Assembly (NCBI RefSeq): GCF_004115215.2
Contig: NC_041732.1
Span: 4,668,610-4,732,609, forward strand
DNA length: 64,000 bases
From: Ornithorhynchus anatinus
Taxonomy: Eukaryota > Chordata > Mammalia > Monotremata > Ornithorhynchidae
Direction: 5' to 3'
How positions within the stretch are numbered: the stretch's first letter is position 1; each line of letters starts with the position of its first letter. The notes beneath the pieces were generated by a model. That model made no database searches and had not been told where the DNA came from. It saw nothing but the letters and a program-made list of their open reading frames with translations. A program made the position numbers and the translations under genes. Shown here in pieces: positions 62,107-64,000 of this stretch.

Positions 62107-62864
62107 CTACACCTCGCCCCTGGCGTGCAGCATGAAATGTCCGTGCAGGTCCCCCAGGTCGTCGAAGGAATCCTCGCACTCGGTGCAGTGATAGGCGCCC
62201 CCCTCCTCCCGCTGGGCCCCGTCCCCTCCCGCCGGCTCTGCCTCCTCGGCCCTGTTTGGCGGGAGGGGGGCGGCGGGGCGGCAGAGGCGGCAGGGCTGGG
62301 CCGGGGGGGCTTCGCCCTCCCCGGGGGGCGGCAGGCCGCAGGCGTCGCAGGGAGGAGGCGGGGGGCCCGGCGGAGGGGCGGCCCGGGGGGGCCGGCGGGA
62401 AGGCGTGCCCCGGCCCCCTCCTCCCAGCCGCTGCTTCACCTTGTAGCCGGGGTCGTACTCGGGGTCGTCCGTCGTCTCCTCCTCGTCCTCGTCGTCGTCG
62501 TCCTCCTCCTCTTCCTCTTCCCCCGAGTCCGGCTCCGAGAGGGTGTAGTCCGAGTCGGACGGGTGCTCGGGGCCTGCAGGAGGAGGAGGCGGCCGGCTCA
62601 GTAACTCGAGGGTCTTCTCCCTCACAGAGACCCTCCCCGCTGGCCTCTCCTCCCTCCCTCCCGCCGGGCCGAAGAGCCGCTGCCCTCCTCGCTCCGGTCT
62701 TCGGCCCTCGCCTCCTCTCGACCGGAGGCTTTCCCTTTCACCGAAGGGAAAGCCGGGGGGCCGGACGGGGGACCTCCCCGCCACTCACCGGGGGAGAGCT
62801 CTTCGTCATCTTCTTCGAAGCTGGCGTAGCCCCCCGTCTCTCCCACCTCTCGGGTCTCGGTCAT
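62107..62864 (-). CDS. ZNF428: ZNF428, acidic single-finger C2H2 protein
   Basis: Two coding exons, 62864-62789 and 62573-62107, encode 180 residues with a phase-1 intron. The N-terminus (MTETRE, ETGGYASFEEDDEELSPG) and the segment SDYTLSEPDSGEEEE match human ZNF428. A long Glu/Asp run (about residues 42-58) precedes TTDDPEYDPGYKVKQRLGG, which is also conserved. Two CxxC pairs (CDAC, CRLC) lie in the Pro-rich middle, and one C2H2 finger closes the protein (C155-H175, CTECEDSFDDLGDLH), ending HARGEV. The acidic half looks unstructured. No function is established; a nuclear role is inferred from the finger. Confidence 0.95.
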
Positions 62865-62994
62865 GATTCCCGGCCGGGGAGGGGGCGAGGAGGGGGTGCG
62901 GAAGAGCGGGTCGGCGGGAGCCCCCCTCCCCGCCTGCCGTCCCCCAGCGATACCTCAGCTCCTACGCTGGACCCTGGGGACGGGAGGAACGGAA

Positions 62995-63290
62995 AGCCGG
63001 TCAGTACGGGGGACGACCTACGGCGTTCGTCAAGTGCTTCCGGGGTGCCGGGGACTGTCCCGAGCACCGGGGTGGAGACAAGCAAGTCGGGTTGGACTCG
63101 GGCCCCGTCCCCCGTGGGGCTCACGGTCTCAATCCCCGTTTTCCAGATGAGGTCACCGAGGCCCAGAGAAGCGAAGCGACGTGCCCCGGGACGTACAGCA
63201 GACGAGTGAGTGGCGGAGCGGGGATTGGAATCCATGACCTGCCGACTCCCAGGCCCGCGCTCTATCTCCTGCGCCACGAACTGCCCCCCA
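62995..63290 (-). mobile_element. Mon-1 SINE upstream of ZNF428
   Basis: Diverged full-length copy starting about 130 bases upstream of the ZNF428 ATG. Confidence 0.78.
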
Positions 63291-63298
63291 GGAAGCGC

Positions 63299-63428
63299 AG
63301 GGTAAACGTGGCGCGGTCTCAGCGAGCTAAGAGAGCTGGCAGCCGAAGCTGCCGGAGGCGACGGCTTGAAATCCCAGGGTGTGACTGGATGGGAGACACA
63401 ACCCAAAGGGAACGACTCCAGCGAGGGA
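63299..63428 (+). other. Structured small-RNA-like segment of unknown origin
   Basis: Between two SINEs lies a non-SINE stretch with an 8-bp hairpin (CTGGCAGC, loop CGAA, GCTGCCGG) and a TGGATGGGAGAC motif like that of 5S rRNA, followed by ACA. It may be a remnant of a retroposed 5S- or snoRNA-type element; I cannot assign it. Confidence 0.3.
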
Positions 63429-63429
63429 C

Positions 63430-63885
63430 CTGACAGAGCACAGGCCTGGGAGGCAGGAGGACCTGGGTTCTAATCCCAGCGTGACCTCGGGGAAGCCACT
63501 TCACCTCTCTAGGCCTCAGTTTCCTCATCTGTGAAATAGGGATTAGGACTGTGGGGGCCCCCCTGTGGGACAGGGACTACGTCCAACCTGATTAACTTGT
63601 ATCTATCCCGTACCTGGCACTTTTCCATTTATTCCTTCGAATGTATTTGAGTGCTTACTGTCTGCAAAGCACTGCACTCAGCGCTTGGGAGAGGGCAATG
63701 TAACAGACCCGTTCCCTGCCCGCACGGAGCTTACAGTCTAGAGGAACCTCCCACAGACACCAGGGCGAGATGGACGAGATCCCCAAACGTTCATTCGATA
63801 GTATTTATTGAGCGCTTACTATGTGCAGAGCACTGTACTAAGCGCTTGGGATGAACAAGTCGGCAACAGATACCCGACCATCCGA
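63430..63885. mobile_element. Mon-1 SINE and two L2 tails at the right edge
   Basis: Plus-strand Mon-1 63430-63615, L2 tail (minus) 63632-63745 and L2 tail (minus) 63788-63885. The last 115 bases contain a further GTTGTTGGGCAGGGATCGTC tail start that runs off the window. Confidence 0.75.
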
Positions 63886-64000
63886 GACAACGTGCCCCGG
63901 ATTGCAGAAAGACCAAGGGGTTGGGGGGTAATGGAGCCAGGCGCACCCAATGCACCCCGTTGTTGGGCAGGGATCGTCTCTATGGGTTGCCGAATTGTCC

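Overview
The window is genomic DNA from a monotreme, most likely platypus (echidna cannot be excluded by eye). Intergenic and intronic space is packed with tRNA-derived Mon-1/MIR-type SINEs and the 3' ends of the L2 LINE that mobilises them, a combination typical of monotremes. The genes are intron-containing, very GC-rich at third codon positions, and clearly orthologous to a block of human chromosome 19q13.31.

Layout from left to right: PHLDB3 (minus, 5' part only; the PH-domain end lies off the left edge), ETHE1 (minus, complete, 7 coding exons), ZNF575 (plus, complete), XRCC1 (minus, complete, 17 coding exons, tail-to-tail with ZNF575), PINLYP (plus, complete, 5 exons), an additional two-domain Ly6/uPAR-type gene (minus, complete, 5 exons, with a GPI-type tail), IRGQ (minus, complete, 2 coding exons), ZNF576 (plus, head-to-head with IRGQ) and ZNF428 (minus). 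As I recall the human map, the named genes keep the same order and strand. The Ly6/uPAR gene between PINLYP and IRGQ is the one I cannot match to a human gene at that place. Exon boundaries below were read from GT/AG sites, reading-frame phase and protein similarity; every reconstructed CDS is in phase throughout.

The genes are not one pathway. ETHE1 is a mitochondrial persulfide dioxygenase; XRCC1 is the scaffold of single-strand break repair; IRGQ is a degenerate immunity-related GTPase-like protein; PHLDB3 is a coiled-coil/PH protein; PINLYP and its neighbour are three-finger proteins (one apparently secreted, one apparently GPI-anchored); ZNF575, ZNF576 and ZNF428 are small C2H2 zinc-finger proteins. 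The housekeeping-type genes start in CpG-rich, TATA-less DNA, whereas the two three-finger genes have TATA-type boxes and very short leaders.

Minisatellites are a second theme: GC-box arrays next to the PHLDB3, ZNF575 and XRCC1 starts, and intronic arrays in PHLDB3, ETHE1, XRCC1, the Ly6/uPAR gene and IRGQ. I saw no rRNA, tRNA gene, CRISPR array or retrovirus-like element.
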